Below, piece after piece: positions 29,468 through 38,764 of a DNA stretch of 64,000 nucleotides; position 1 is the stretch's first letter; each line of letters opens with the position of its first letter. Origin of the DNA: an uncultured Muribaculaceae bacterium (GTDB taxonomy: Bacteria > Bacteroidota > Bacteroidia > Bacteroidales > Muribaculaceae); NCBI GenBank assembly GCA_947627615.1, contig CANQWS010000001.1:62001-126000 (forward strand). Direction: 5' to 3'. A program made the position numbers and the translations under genes. The notes under the pieces were generated by a model that worked only from the letters and a program-made list of their open reading frames with translations, did not search any database and was not told the origin of the DNA.

Positions 29468-31402
29468 ATGAGGAATGACGCCCTACGTTCTCTGTCGGAA
29501 CAGCAACGGCTTCTGCGCATGGAGTATGAGGCCGAAAAAGCGTCGTTCTGTAAAATCACTGAAGCCCTGGGGCTTGAGAGGCTTGCCGAACGCGGCAACG
29601 CGTGGGTAGGAATCCGGCTGGAACGGACCTATTACAATTCCCTTAACCAGAGAGTGGTGGAGCTGTACCGGAACAGTGACGGAGACGATGACCACAACTT
29701 TGAATACGGCAAGCCGGTGGCGTTTTTCGCTGTCGACTGCAGAGCCGGTAGTCGTCCGCGGTTCCCGTTTACGGGTACAGTGAGCTATGTCGACGGTGAC
29801 CGCATGGTTGTCGCCGTTCCTGACAATTGCGATCTGTCCGCAATCAGGGATGCTGCCGTGGCGGGAGTGATGCTTTCGTTTGACGAAACCTCTTACCGGA
29901 CCATGTTCGAGGCTCTGGAGACTGTCGCCAAGGCCAAAGGCCGTCTCGGCGAACTCAGGGACCTGTTTTATTCGCCGACACGTGCGGGCGAGCTGTCAAT
30001 GCCGGATATTGGATTTCCGTATCTCAACGAATCCCAGTGCAAGGCCGTCAACAAGGTCCTGCGGGCCAAGGATGTGGCCATAGTTCACGGGCCTCCGGGC
30101 ACAGGCAAGACCACAACCCTTGTCGAGGCCATCAACGAGACTCTCCGCCGCGAGAGTCAGGTGCTTGTGTGCGCCCAGAGCAATATGGCTGTCGACTGGA
30201 TCTGTGAGAAACTCGTTGACCGCGGCATCCATGTGCTGCGTCTCGGGAATCCGTCGAGAGTCAATGACAAAATGCTCTCGTTCACCTACGAACGGCGCTT
30301 CGAAAGCCATCCTGATTATCCCGATCTGTGGGCCGTACGCAAGGCCATGCGTGAGCTTAAGGGTTCGCGCCGGAATTCCGACCAGTGGCATCAGAAGATG
30401 GACCGTCTGCGCAGCCGGGCCACAGAGCTGGAACTAAGAATCAATAACGATCTGTTCAACAATGCCCATGTCATTGCCTCGACGCTGGTGGGAAGTGCGT
30501 CGCGACTGCTTGACGGTATGAAATTCCCGACACTGTTCATCGACGAGGCCGCGCAGGCCCTCGAAGCCGCAAGCTGGATTCCGATGCGCAGGGCCGGAAG
30601 GGTGATTCTGGCGGGAGACCACTGCCAGCTGCCGCCCACGGTGAAATGTTACGAGGCCATGAAGCAGGGACTCGGAGTCTCGCTGATGGAGCGGCTTGCC
30701 GAGACGCATCCCGAGGCGGTGACACGTCTTTCCGTACAGTACCGGATGAACGAGGCCATAATGGAATTTCCGAACCGATGGTTCTACGGCGGTTCCATGA
30801 TTGCCGCGCCGGAAGTGCGTTTCAGGGGCATCCTTGACCTCGACACCCCGATAGACTGGCTTGACACCTCATTTCTCGCATCGAAATCAGGTGATGAATC
30901 CGAGACTGTGGATGAAGATGATGACAGCGCTTTCCGCGAGAGTCTGGCCGGCGCCGGGCATGGACGCGTGAACCGTGACGAGGCTCTGTTTGCCGTGCTG
31001 GCGCTCCAGCGGTTCATTCTCAGGATAGGGCGTGAACGTTTCATTCAGGAACGGATTGACGTAGGGCTGATTTCGCCCTATCGCGCCCAGGTCCGTTATC
31101 TGCGGTCCATACTGAAGAAGCTGCCGTTCTTCAAGCCGTTCCGTCGTCTGATTTCCGTTGACACCGTCGACGGTTTTCAGGGTCAGGAGCGGGATGTGAT
31201 TGTTATTTCGCTCGTGCGCAGCAACGATGACGGCAACATCGGTTTCCTGCGGGACCTTCGCCGAATGAACGTAGCCATGACCCGCGCACGCATGAAGCTG
31301 ATAATAGTGGGCAACGTGCGGACCATGGCTTCCAATCCGTTCTACCGCAAACTGAATTCCTACGTAGCCGGGATTCGCGTGGGAGATTCTGAGGGTCAGT
31401 AA
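29468..31402 (+). CDS. Superfamily 1 DNA/RNA helicase (UPF1/IGHMBP2-like)
   Basis: VHGPPGTGKTTTLVEAI, FIDEAAQALEAA, SVDTVDGFQGQERDVIVISLVRSN, MNVAMTRAR. Confidence 0.9.
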   Translation: MRNDALRSLSEQQRLLRMEYEAEKASFCKITEALGLERLAERGNAWVGIRLERTYYNSLNQRVVELYRNSDGDDDHNFEYGKPVAFFAVDCRAGSRPRFPFTGTVSYVDGDRMVVAVPDNCDLSAIRDAAVAGVMLSFDETSYRTMFEALETVAKAKGRLGELRDLFYSPTRAGELSMPDIGFPYLNESQCKAVNKVLRAKDVAIVHGPPGTGKTTTLVEAINETLRRESQVLVCAQSNMAVDWICEKLVDRGIHVLRLGNPSRVNDKMLSFTYERRFESHPDYPDLWAVRKAMRELKGSRRNSDQWHQKMDRLRSRATELELRINNDLFNNAHVIASTLVGSASRLLDGMKFPTLFIDEAAQALEAASWIPMRRAGRVILAGDHCQLPPTVKCYEAMKQGLGVSLMERLAETHPEAVTRLSVQYRMNEAIMEFPNRWFYGGSMIAAPEVRFRGILDLDTPIDWLDTSFLASKSGDESETVDEDDDSAFRESLAGAGHGRVNRDEALFAVLALQRFILRIGRERFIQERIDVGLISPYRAQVRYLRSILKKLPFFKPFRRLISVDTVDGFQGQERDVIVISLVRSNDDGNIGFLRDLRRMNVAMTRARMKLIIVGNVRTMASNPFYRKLNSYVAGIRVGDSEGQ

Positions 31403-32229
31403 TCGGTCTCTATGGCATGACGCTCTTTCAGGAATTTGGGACGCGGCTTCCCGCTGGTGGTGCTGACGATTTTAATGCCGCGTGAAGCCAGTTGACTCTC
31501 AATGTTGTTTTCCAGATACTCATGGTCTGCGAGGGCTTTACGGCGCTCTGCCCTGTCGTATCCGTCTTTCCGGTAGACTGTCGGAACGGATGAATCCGTG
31601 TAGCCTACCTCTGTGGCGGTGAAACTGAAAGGGGAGTTGTCGGCTTCCGCGCTGAGTATCAGGCCCGGCAGACCGTGGAATTTCCATGGGCCGTCCTGAA
31701 GCGGAATCTCCGGGGTGAACCAGACATTCCACCGGCGGCCGTGATAATCGGTAGTGGCAAGGATACACTGGTAGCCGAGAACCGTACGCGTGGAGTCCTC
31801 CGCAAGTTCCCATTGCATCTCGTCGAAAGGCTCCGAATACTGGCACAGTTCCGATGCCAGACGGTCATAGACCGTCATGGACGCCGAAGGGAAATCTTTT
31901 TCAACATACGTGTAGACCTGTTTGTCAGGGGCGTTCCCTTTGGATTTGTTTACGGTTATCGACCCGTCAGGCCCGGTGGAGACCCACGCAGCCATCTGTA
32001 TCTCCCGCAACTGTTTCTTCCCTTCCGGAGTAGAGGTCAGGGAATCCACATAAAGGCTCATCTCGTTATAGTACAGCGAATGCTCGCCGTCCGAAACGAG
32101 AGTCATTTTTGCCTTTCGGGTGGTTTCATCAATGACTTTAGGAGACGTGGCGGAATATTTCACCGTTAGGTTACGGGCATTCGCCATCGTGGCGACGGCT
32201 ACAAGCAGAATCAGTATGATTTTTTTCAT
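31396..32229 (-). CDS. GLPGLI family protein
   Basis: DYHGRRWNVWFTPEIPLQDGPWKFHGLPGLI; signal peptide. Confidence 0.93.
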   Translation of the reverse strand: MKKIILILLVAVATMANARNLTVKYSATSPKVIDETTRKAKMTLVSDGEHSLYYNEMSLYVDSLTSTPEGKKQLREIQMAAWVSTGPDGSITVNKSKGNAPDKQVYTYVEKDFPSASMTVYDRLASELCQYSEPFDEMQWELAEDSTRTVLGYQCILATTDYHGRRWNVWFTPEIPLQDGPWKFHGLPGLILSAEADNSPFSFTATEVGYTDSSVPTVYRKDGYDRAERRKALADHEYLENNIESQLASRGIKIVSTTSGKPRPKFLKERHAIETDY

Positions 32230-32250
32230 GACGGATTTATTAAGTATTGT

Positions 32251-34863
32251 TTATTTTCTGACGGTTACGGAGAGCAGAAGCTGACGGCCGCGGAGCATGC
32301 GGCACGAATCGAACTTTGACAGTTCCGAGTAGGTGGTATAGCTGTAGGTCAGCCGGTTGAGCATATTGGTCAGGCTTGCTGTAATCTCTACGCGCCGGCT
32401 TGGGCTGTAGGATAGTTTGCAGTCAAGCATCAGCATGTTCTTATAGTTGTCGGCGGTCAGTTCGTTCCGGTAATGCTCGCCGCTTATCTGGAACTGCCAT
32501 TTGGAAACCGGGGTAAGAGTCAGGCTCAGCTCGTTGACCATTCCTGTTAGCCATGACTGCTTCACGGTGTTCATGCTCAACCGGTTGCGTGATAGGTTGA
32601 CAGAGTAGTCAATGCTCAGCCAGTCAAGCGGCGACCCGCTCAGGCCGGCTCCTGCACGCCATTCGGTTCCGATGGATTTCACTGACTTGTCCTGCGACAG
32701 GAGATTCGATGCGCTGCGGCGGTAAAAACCGTTGACATTGAAGCTGCCCCGCATGAAATCGAGAGTCTTGCCCAGGCTGCAGAGCGCTGTCAGAGAGCGG
32801 GAATCGTTGTCGGCATCCGAGTAGGAATACACTACGTAATCACCCAGCAGCAGTTGGGACATGGTGTAGGGTACATGATTCCAGTTGTGACTCACGCTGG
32901 CATTGGCGAAAATTCCGTAGCGCGTGTGCTTGTACTTGAACGAGGCCGAAACCCGCTGGGAAGATGTGTTGTAGAAATCGTCGACACCCCGGCTCATGGA
33001 GCGGTAATCGGTCATGATCAGTCCCGGATGGATGAGACTGAGGTCCATGGGCGAGCGTCCGATTCCGCCTTTGAGAGTCATTGACAGGCGGTTGTTGGGA
33101 TTCCAGTTGAGGCTTAGCGACGGAGAGAAGTAGATTTCCGAGCGGTCAGCTATGGTGTTATGGAATGAGTAACGGGCCATGCTCAGAGGTGTGTTGAGCT
33201 TGAAATTGACTCTTCCGTACCAGTATTCGAATTTAGGGGAGGCGTAGAGTGTGACATAACCTGTGTTGACGGTATTCACAAATTCCATTGACTCCGGTGC
33301 GTCGGTCCGGCCTGTCATGTCCGATGACATTTTGCGGAAGCAGCCTTTTATACCGCCTTCGAGGCCTACGGTGACACTGCGTATGGCCACAGCGTAGTCA
33401 ACGCTCTCATGGGTGAAGAATGCATGGTCGGCCACATGCTGACGGAACTCCGAGCCGCTTTCTTTATCGTCTGCAGGACTGACTGAAAGCGTCTGCGGAA
33501 GCGATTCCCATTCGTTGACGCTATGGAACGTTATCAGATGTTTGCCTTTGAACCGTTTTATCATTTTCAGGCGGTTGCTGATGTAATAGTCCGGGTTGTC
33601 GGCTGACTGGATGCAGGGCATGGTGCCGGTCGTGGCGAGGCGTGTGTCGTTCCAGTCAATATTGGTCTGCAGGGTGTTGTTGGCGAATACGGTCTTATGA
33701 TTGAGTTCATAGATGAATTTCGCCCCGAGCGAATGGGTGTGGGCTTTGCCGTCGCGGTTTTCGGTGATAACCCGGTCGCCTCCGCCCGGGCCGTCGTCCG
33801 GCAGGAAGTATGTGGTTATATCCGATGCTCCCGCCGTCAGCCGGTTGAATGAATAATCGAGGTCCATCTTGAATTCGCCTCTGCTGAGTTTCCACAGATT
33901 GTTAGTCGAAAGAATGAAAGAGCGGTTGAAACGTGTGCGCCTGCTGTTAAGCGACGGGGCCGATGGCAGATTCGTGGAGATGTAACGGCGCAGGGCGGTC
34001 TGCCGGCGCTGTGCGAAAAAATCCATGGTCGAGGCCGAGAGGCTTTCGCCTGTGTTGTTCGTGCGTATCGAAGTCATGTTCTGGAAATCGGGCATTACGG
34101 CCATGGCAAACAGCTCGCCGTCCCATAACGCTCCTTCAGGCTGCCATGACCATCCTCCGCCGGCATCGCCGTGGAAACTCCATGTGGCTTTGGCTTTGTT
34201 CTTGAGTTTCAGGTTGATGGCTGCCTTGTCGGAAAAAGATATGCCTGACAGCACCTGCATGGGCTGGTGGTTTTCCATCACTTCTACAGACCCAACATCG
34301 TCATGGTTGATGCCGTTGGTGGCCATGCCGTATTTGCCGCCGAGAAGATCGGAACCCTCAATGTAGAAGCGGTTGATATCCTCGCCCTGATACTGGATTT
34401 TGCCGTTTTTGGCCACGTCTATGCCGGGCATGCGCTTCAGCACGTCGCCAATCGAGCGGTCCTGTTTCTGGGCGAAGCTCCCGACGTTGTAGGTTACGGT
34501 GTCGCCCTGCTCGCGTATGCGGTCGGCCTTGACGGCCACCTCTTTCAGTGTTATGTTACCGGGCAGCATTTCTACGGTCACGGGAAATTCCAGACTGTCC
34601 AGCTGAAGCGTCCGGCGGGCGAAGCTCATCATTGACACTTCGAGGCGGCAGCCGGTGACCGTAGGAACTGTCATTGAGAATCCTCCGCCGGATTTGGATG
34701 TGGTGAATTTCTTTATTTTTCCGTCAGCGCCCTTGACCATGACCGATGCTCCGGCAAGAGGCTCGCCGGTTTCCTTGTCAATGACTTTGCCGCAGACATC
34801 GACCTGTGGCAATGCAAGCAACGGCAGGACAAGAAGGATTGTTATGGTCAGCAGTCGGTTCAT
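32251..34863 (-). CDS. TonB-dependent-receptor-like outer-membrane protein (CarboxypepD_reg-like N-domain + plug-like + barrel)
   Basis: GKVIDKETGEPLAGASVMVKG, IGDVLKRMPGIDVAKNGKIQYQGEDINRFYIEGSDLLGGKYGMATNGI; barrel strands to C-term. Confidence 0.85.
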   Translation of the reverse strand: MNRLLTITILLVLPLLALPQVDVCGKVIDKETGEPLAGASVMVKGADGKIKKFTTSKSGGGFSMTVPTVTGCRLEVSMMSFARRTLQLDSLEFPVTVEMLPGNITLKEVAVKADRIREQGDTVTYNVGSFAQKQDRSIGDVLKRMPGIDVAKNGKIQYQGEDINRFYIEGSDLLGGKYGMATNGINHDDVGSVEVMENHQPMQVLSGISFSDKAAINLKLKNKAKATWSFHGDAGGGWSWQPEGALWDGELFAMAVMPDFQNMTSIRTNNTGESLSASTMDFFAQRRQTALRRYISTNLPSAPSLNSRRTRFNRSFILSTNNLWKLSRGEFKMDLDYSFNRLTAGASDITTYFLPDDGPGGGDRVITENRDGKAHTHSLGAKFIYELNHKTVFANNTLQTNIDWNDTRLATTGTMPCIQSADNPDYYISNRLKMIKRFKGKHLITFHSVNEWESLPQTLSVSPADDKESGSEFRQHVADHAFFTHESVDYAVAIRSVTVGLEGGIKGCFRKMSSDMTGRTDAPESMEFVNTVNTGYVTLYASPKFEYWYGRVNFKLNTPLSMARYSFHNTIADRSEIYFSPSLSLNWNPNNRLSMTLKGGIGRSPMDLSLIHPGLIMTDYRSMSRGVDDFYNTSSQRVSASFKYKHTRYGIFANASVSHNWNHVPYTMSQLLLGDYVVYSYSDADNDSRSLTALCSLGKTLDFMRGSFNVNGFYRRSASNLLSQDKSVKSIGTEWRAGAGLSGSPLDWLSIDYSVNLSRNRLSMNTVKQSWLTGMVNELSLTLTPVSKWQFQISGEHYRNELTADNYKNMLMLDCKLSYSPSRRVEITASLTNMLNRLTYSYTTYSELSKFDSCRMLRGRQLLLSVTVRK

Positions 34864-34864
34864 C

Positions 34865-35722
34865 TCAGTGATAATCGGTTTCAATGAGGTCATCCTCGCC
34901 TTTGTAGTTGGCATCGGAGGAAATTTTCACTTTCCCGCCGGTCATGGCTCTTATCTGGTCAGCCCGGTTCCGGCGTCCGTAATCGCGCATTTTCAGAACG
35001 GACTTCCTCTGTGTATGGAAATATTTCGAGTTCTCGAAGTCAGGTTTCAGCGGTTCGTTGCATTGCTGCAGACCGGTGATGACAAACGAATACAGTCCGC
35101 CTTCGCACGTGGCTTCCATTATGAGACCCGGAAGGCCGCACAGTTGCCACGGCCCGTCGGACACGGTGATTTCCGGCGCGAACCATGCTTCCCAGCGGCG
35201 TCCGTGATAGTCCGCCGTGGCGAGCTGGCATTCATAGTCCAAAACGGTTTTCGTGGAATCCAGCAGGTCCCATGTCAGGTCGGACATGTCCACGTCATAG
35301 CGGTAGCTGTCGCCGGTGCAGGTGTCCCACACTCTGATGATTCCCTTGTTGAAATCCTTGCGGCAGCGGTAGCGTGATTCCGACATGTAGCCCTGCTCTT
35401 TCATTATTTTGAAAGGATCCTTGGTTCTGTCCTCGGAAAACGCCTGCAAGGCGGCCGAGAAAGCCTGGTCAAGTATGATTTTGCCCTGCGGGTCATTGGT
35501 CATGGAGTCCACATAAAATGTCTGCGGATTATAGTAGTAGGACATGGATGGAGCTATCTGGAGTACGAATTTGTACGCTAACGGCTCACTTTTGCCCGTT
35601 TTTGAGTTGAGCGAATTGGTAATCTGCCTGTACTCCGCTTTCAGCATTGCCGCGGGGAGTTCTTCGGCTCCTGCCGCAATCCATGCCGCGGCCATGATTA
35701 TAAGGGCTATAGTCTTTTTCAT
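34865..35722 (-). CDS. GLPGLI family protein
   Basis: DYHGRRWEAWFAPEITVSDGPWQLCGLPGLIMEA; signal peptide. Confidence 0.93.
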   Translation of the reverse strand: MKKTIALIIMAAAWIAAGAEELPAAMLKAEYRQITNSLNSKTGKSEPLAYKFVLQIAPSMSYYYNPQTFYVDSMTNDPQGKIILDQAFSAALQAFSEDRTKDPFKIMKEQGYMSESRYRCRKDFNKGIIRVWDTCTGDSYRYDVDMSDLTWDLLDSTKTVLDYECQLATADYHGRRWEAWFAPEITVSDGPWQLCGLPGLIMEATCEGGLYSFVITGLQQCNEPLKPDFENSKYFHTQRKSVLKMRDYGRRNRADQIRAMTGGKVKISSDANYKGEDDLIETDYH

Positions 35723-36570
35723 AACCTGTAGTCTGTTTCAAGGAAATCATATTCGGTCTGGGCGGGGGCGTCCTTGCCGAGATCAAGACCTATGGAGGCT
35801 TTCACCATGGCGTTGGAGTTGTTACGGTAGTTCCTGAGGTCTTTAAGCATCTGCCTGCGGTTCATCCGGTCATATTTTTTCTCTCCGAAAACAGGCCGTA
35901 TCGGTTGACCGGACTTCTCTATTCCGTCGGCCGTGAATGTGTGCTGGCCGCTTGGTTCGGATGCTTCGAGAATCAGTCCCGGAAGTCCGCAGAGTTTCCA
36001 CGGTCCGTCATGGACAGAAATCTCGGGCGAGAACCATGCGGTCCACGTGCGTCCGTGATAGTCCGTCGTGGCCATTATGCATTCATAGCCGAGTATAGTC
36101 TTCGATGAATCGCAGATTTCCCACCTGATTTCGGAAAACGGTTCGTCGTAACGGCCGGACTCCGTCATTCCGGCCTTGTCGTAGACCGTGGTTATGGAAT
36201 CAGCGTGGTTTTTCATGACGTACATAAATGTCTTGTAGGCATAACTGTCCATCAGGCTCTGGTCGTTGTTTTTGAGATAGGCGTCAACAGCGGCATTTAG
36301 CATCTGACGGTCAAAGGCGCGTCCCTGAGCGGTGGAGTCAAGTGAATCCTTGAACTCCGTATGCGGGGAGTAGAATTTGGAAATGTCTGCGTTGGCGAGA
36401 AGAATCATTGGGATGTCCGTCTCGTAAGGTTCGGTATTGCCCCGCAGCGATTTCAGGTGATAACAATAGCTTACTTTGACCTCGGCACGCGGGTAATCCT
36501 TCTTTTTACAGAAAGAGGTCAGGGGAGCCGTCAGCATTGCCGCGGCTAATAATATAGAGGCAGGTTTCAT
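35719..36570 (-). CDS. GLPGLI family protein
   Basis: DYHGRTWTAWFSPEISVHDGPWKLCGLPGLILEA; 4-nt overlap with next gene. Confidence 0.93.
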   Translation of the reverse strand: MKPASILLAAAMLTAPLTSFCKKKDYPRAEVKVSYCYHLKSLRGNTEPYETDIPMILLANADISKFYSPHTEFKDSLDSTAQGRAFDRQMLNAAVDAYLKNNDQSLMDSYAYKTFMYVMKNHADSITTVYDKAGMTESGRYDEPFSEIRWEICDSSKTILGYECIMATTDYHGRTWTAWFSPEISVHDGPWKLCGLPGLILEASEPSGQHTFTADGIEKSGQPIRPVFGEKKYDRMNRRQMLKDLRNYRNNSNAMVKASIGLDLGKDAPAQTEYDFLETDYRL

Positions 36571-36587
36571 GATGTGAAAGTGAGAGA

Positions 36588-38252
36588 TTAGCTTTTTTCT
36601 ACGAACGGGACAGGTATGGTCATTTGTCCGGTGACGGCTTTGCCGTTTTCAGTGGCCGGGATGAACTCAGGCATACTGCCTATCACTCTCAGGGCCTCGT
36701 TGTCAAGTTGCGGATTTCCGGAGCTGTTGACTACATGTGGGTTGATGACCTTGCCGGAGGGGTCGACCTCGAACTGCACTATGGTGCGCTTCTTTTTGTC
36801 AAGTTTCACGCCTTCGGGTATCCGGGCGTTGCTCTTGATGAATTCCGTCATTTTTCTTATGCCCCCGGGATACTCCGGCAGGAATCTGTCCTCCGGCGTG
36901 TTGTCTCCTTCATCCTTGAGCGTTACTTCCAGAATGGCCTTGGAGCCTTTGCTCTTATCTATTTTCATGGATTTTATGGAGCCCGGTGACATTTTCTTGA
37001 AATCGGCGAACGGCACTTCCTTGCCTTCAACCTTTACGGTGATTTTCTTCTCAAAATCGGAATCGGTTTCGGGCTTGTTCTCGGCCTCTGTTTCGGTCTC
37101 GGTCTCTGTTCCCTCTATTTTTATTTCGGGAGCCGATGTGAAGGCCACGACCTGCGTCTCCGGCAGGATTACGGACAGCGGTTTCCCGTCAGCAGGTTTT
37201 TCCGGGGCAGCTGTCGGAGCGGCTTCGGGTGCTGTTTCCGATTCGGTTTCCGGAAGGATTGTCTCCTGCTCCGGTCCGGCATCAACGGGCGTTTTCTGCG
37301 TGGGAACATTCTGCGCGGGGAGCATAGCCACACTTCGGAATTCCTCAATCAGTGATGCCGGCAGTCTGCTGCTTACCGCTCCGGCCGTCAGGAAGGCCAT
37401 GGCTATGAGGGCCAGAGCCCATATCCGGCTGTTGTGGCCCGATTCGCCGCGCTGCATCATTATTATCCGGCGCTTCATGATTCCGTGGTTGAGGTAGTTG
37501 GCCATTGCGGTGAATTTGTGTCTGGCAAGCTTACTCAGGAGCAGCAGCTGGTAGGCGTGCATGTCGGCTCCGGAATCAATCACGGCCTGGTCAGCCTGAA
37601 ATTCATGGACTGACTTAAGTTCCTTCAGCATGAGCCATGCCGCCGGATTGAACCACTGCAGCGAGGCAACGATGCGGCCAATGGCTATGTCTATGGTGTG
37701 ATGGAGGGCTATGTGGCGCATCTCGTGGGCCATGATCATGGGTGCGTTTTCATTGAAGTCTTTCCGGCTCATCACCACTATGCCGGCAAGGCTGAACGGC
37801 GAGACGGTGTCGTCGTCGCACACGGCAACTCTTATGCCGTCAATCCGGTGACGTGCGGAATTGCGGATCATACGCCTGATGCGCATGAGACCCGGCACAA
37901 CTGATGCTGCTGAAAGGAGAACACCGCAGATCCATACCCACACCACGGCCGTAATCCATGAGACTGCTGACCCGGATTGCTGGAGCTGCTGTGCAGGGGC
38001 GTCATGCATTGCCGCCTGAGCTATCATCATCTCGATAATCTCGCCATCGGAAACTTCAGCGCCCGTTGTTACCGGCTTTTCGCCCGGCGCGATTACCGTG
38101 AAGGCCGCTATGGCTGAGACCAGATAGATTCCCAGCAGCGCAGCGCGGTTGAATGACGGTTGTTTCTCATTGGCCATCAGCAGGCGGTAGATGACCAGCA
38201 TCACAGCCATCATCAGCCCCATTGCCAAGGTGAATAAAAACAGAGTTCCCAT
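36588..38252 (-). CDS. BlaR1-type M56 metallopeptidase with periplasmic TonB C-terminal domain
   Basis: TM helices, AHEMRHIALHHTIDIAIGRI (HExxH); C-term YPGGIRKMTEFIKSNARIP...VQFEVDPSGKVINPHVVNSSGNPQLDNEALRVIGSMPEF; start MGTLFLFTLAMG. Confidence 0.88.
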   Translation of the reverse strand: MGTLFLFTLAMGLMMAVMLVIYRLLMANEKQPSFNRAALLGIYLVSAIAAFTVIAPGEKPVTTGAEVSDGEIIEMMIAQAAMHDAPAQQLQQSGSAVSWITAVVWVWICGVLLSAASVVPGLMRIRRMIRNSARHRIDGIRVAVCDDDTVSPFSLAGIVVMSRKDFNENAPMIMAHEMRHIALHHTIDIAIGRIVASLQWFNPAAWLMLKELKSVHEFQADQAVIDSGADMHAYQLLLLSKLARHKFTAMANYLNHGIMKRRIIMMQRGESGHNSRIWALALIAMAFLTAGAVSSRLPASLIEEFRSVAMLPAQNVPTQKTPVDAGPEQETILPETESETAPEAAPTAAPEKPADGKPLSVILPETQVVAFTSAPEIKIEGTETETETEAENKPETDSDFEKKITVKVEGKEVPFADFKKMSPGSIKSMKIDKSKGSKAILEVTLKDEGDNTPEDRFLPEYPGGIRKMTEFIKSNARIPEGVKLDKKKRTIVQFEVDPSGKVINPHVVNSSGNPQLDNEALRVIGSMPEFIPATENGKAVTGQMTIPVPFVEKS

Positions 38253-38256
38253 GGCG

Positions 38257-38655
38257 TCAGTTTTTTGATTTGTTTTCTTCTTCCTTGCGCTCCACCATTG
38301 CGAGCAGTTCGCGCAGCTCATCGGCCGAGATTTTTTCATCCTCGACAAGAGTGGAGACAGCGCTGAAATAGCTGTTGGAGAAAAAGTCCCTGACAAACTG
38401 GCGCAGACGGCTTTCGCGGACTTCCTCGCGTCCGGTTATGGCATAGAACCGATGGCTGCCGTTGATCACCTCATGACCCACGTGGCCTTTCTGTTCAAGG
38501 ATTCTGACGGTTGTTGATACGGTGTTGAAATGGGGGCGCGGTTCCTCGTAAAGCTCCACCATCTGGCGCACGAACAAGGGCCCGTTGTTCCATAGCTGCT
38601 GCATTATCACGGCTTCTTTTTCCGTAAGTGATTGACGTGGCCTGCCTTTCTTCAT
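38257..38655 (-). CDS. BlaI/MecI/CopY-family transcriptional repressor
   Basis: LTEKEAVIMQQLWNNGPLFVRQMVELYEEPRPHFNTVSTTVRILEQKGHVGHE. Confidence 0.93.
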   Translation of the reverse strand: MKKGRPRQSLTEKEAVIMQQLWNNGPLFVRQMVELYEEPRPHFNTVSTTVRILEQKGHVGHEVINGSHRFYAITGREEVRESRLRQFVRDFFSNSYFSAVSTLVEDEKISADELRELLAMVERKEEENKSKN

Positions 38656-38656
38656 G

Positions 38657-38710
38657 ACTAAATAATTAGTTGATGCCGCAAATGTATAACGAATTATTTA
38701 GTTATGCAAG
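38657..38710 (-). promoter_or_regulatory. Candidate promoter and BlaI operator pair
   Basis: ACTAA-N4-TTAGT (38657-38670) and ACGAA-N4-TTAGT (38689-38702), 32 bp apart; minus-strand TTGC-N19-TACATTFG-type -7 (TACATTTG at 38686-38679). Confidence 0.6.
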
Positions 38711-38764
38711 ACCTTGCCTGTAAAAAATTACAGGCCGGCCTAAAAAGAAGAACAAGGGTAGCGG

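Noticed and set aside
29468-31402. Considered as a defence-associated helicase
   Set aside because: UPF1/IGHMBP2-like helicases of this type are widespread housekeeping-type genes in Bacteroidales and no nuclease or defence partner is adjacent
34655-35377. 240-aa + strand ORF across the OM protein/GLPGLI junction
   Set aside because: Antisense to two well-supported genes; no recognisable motif
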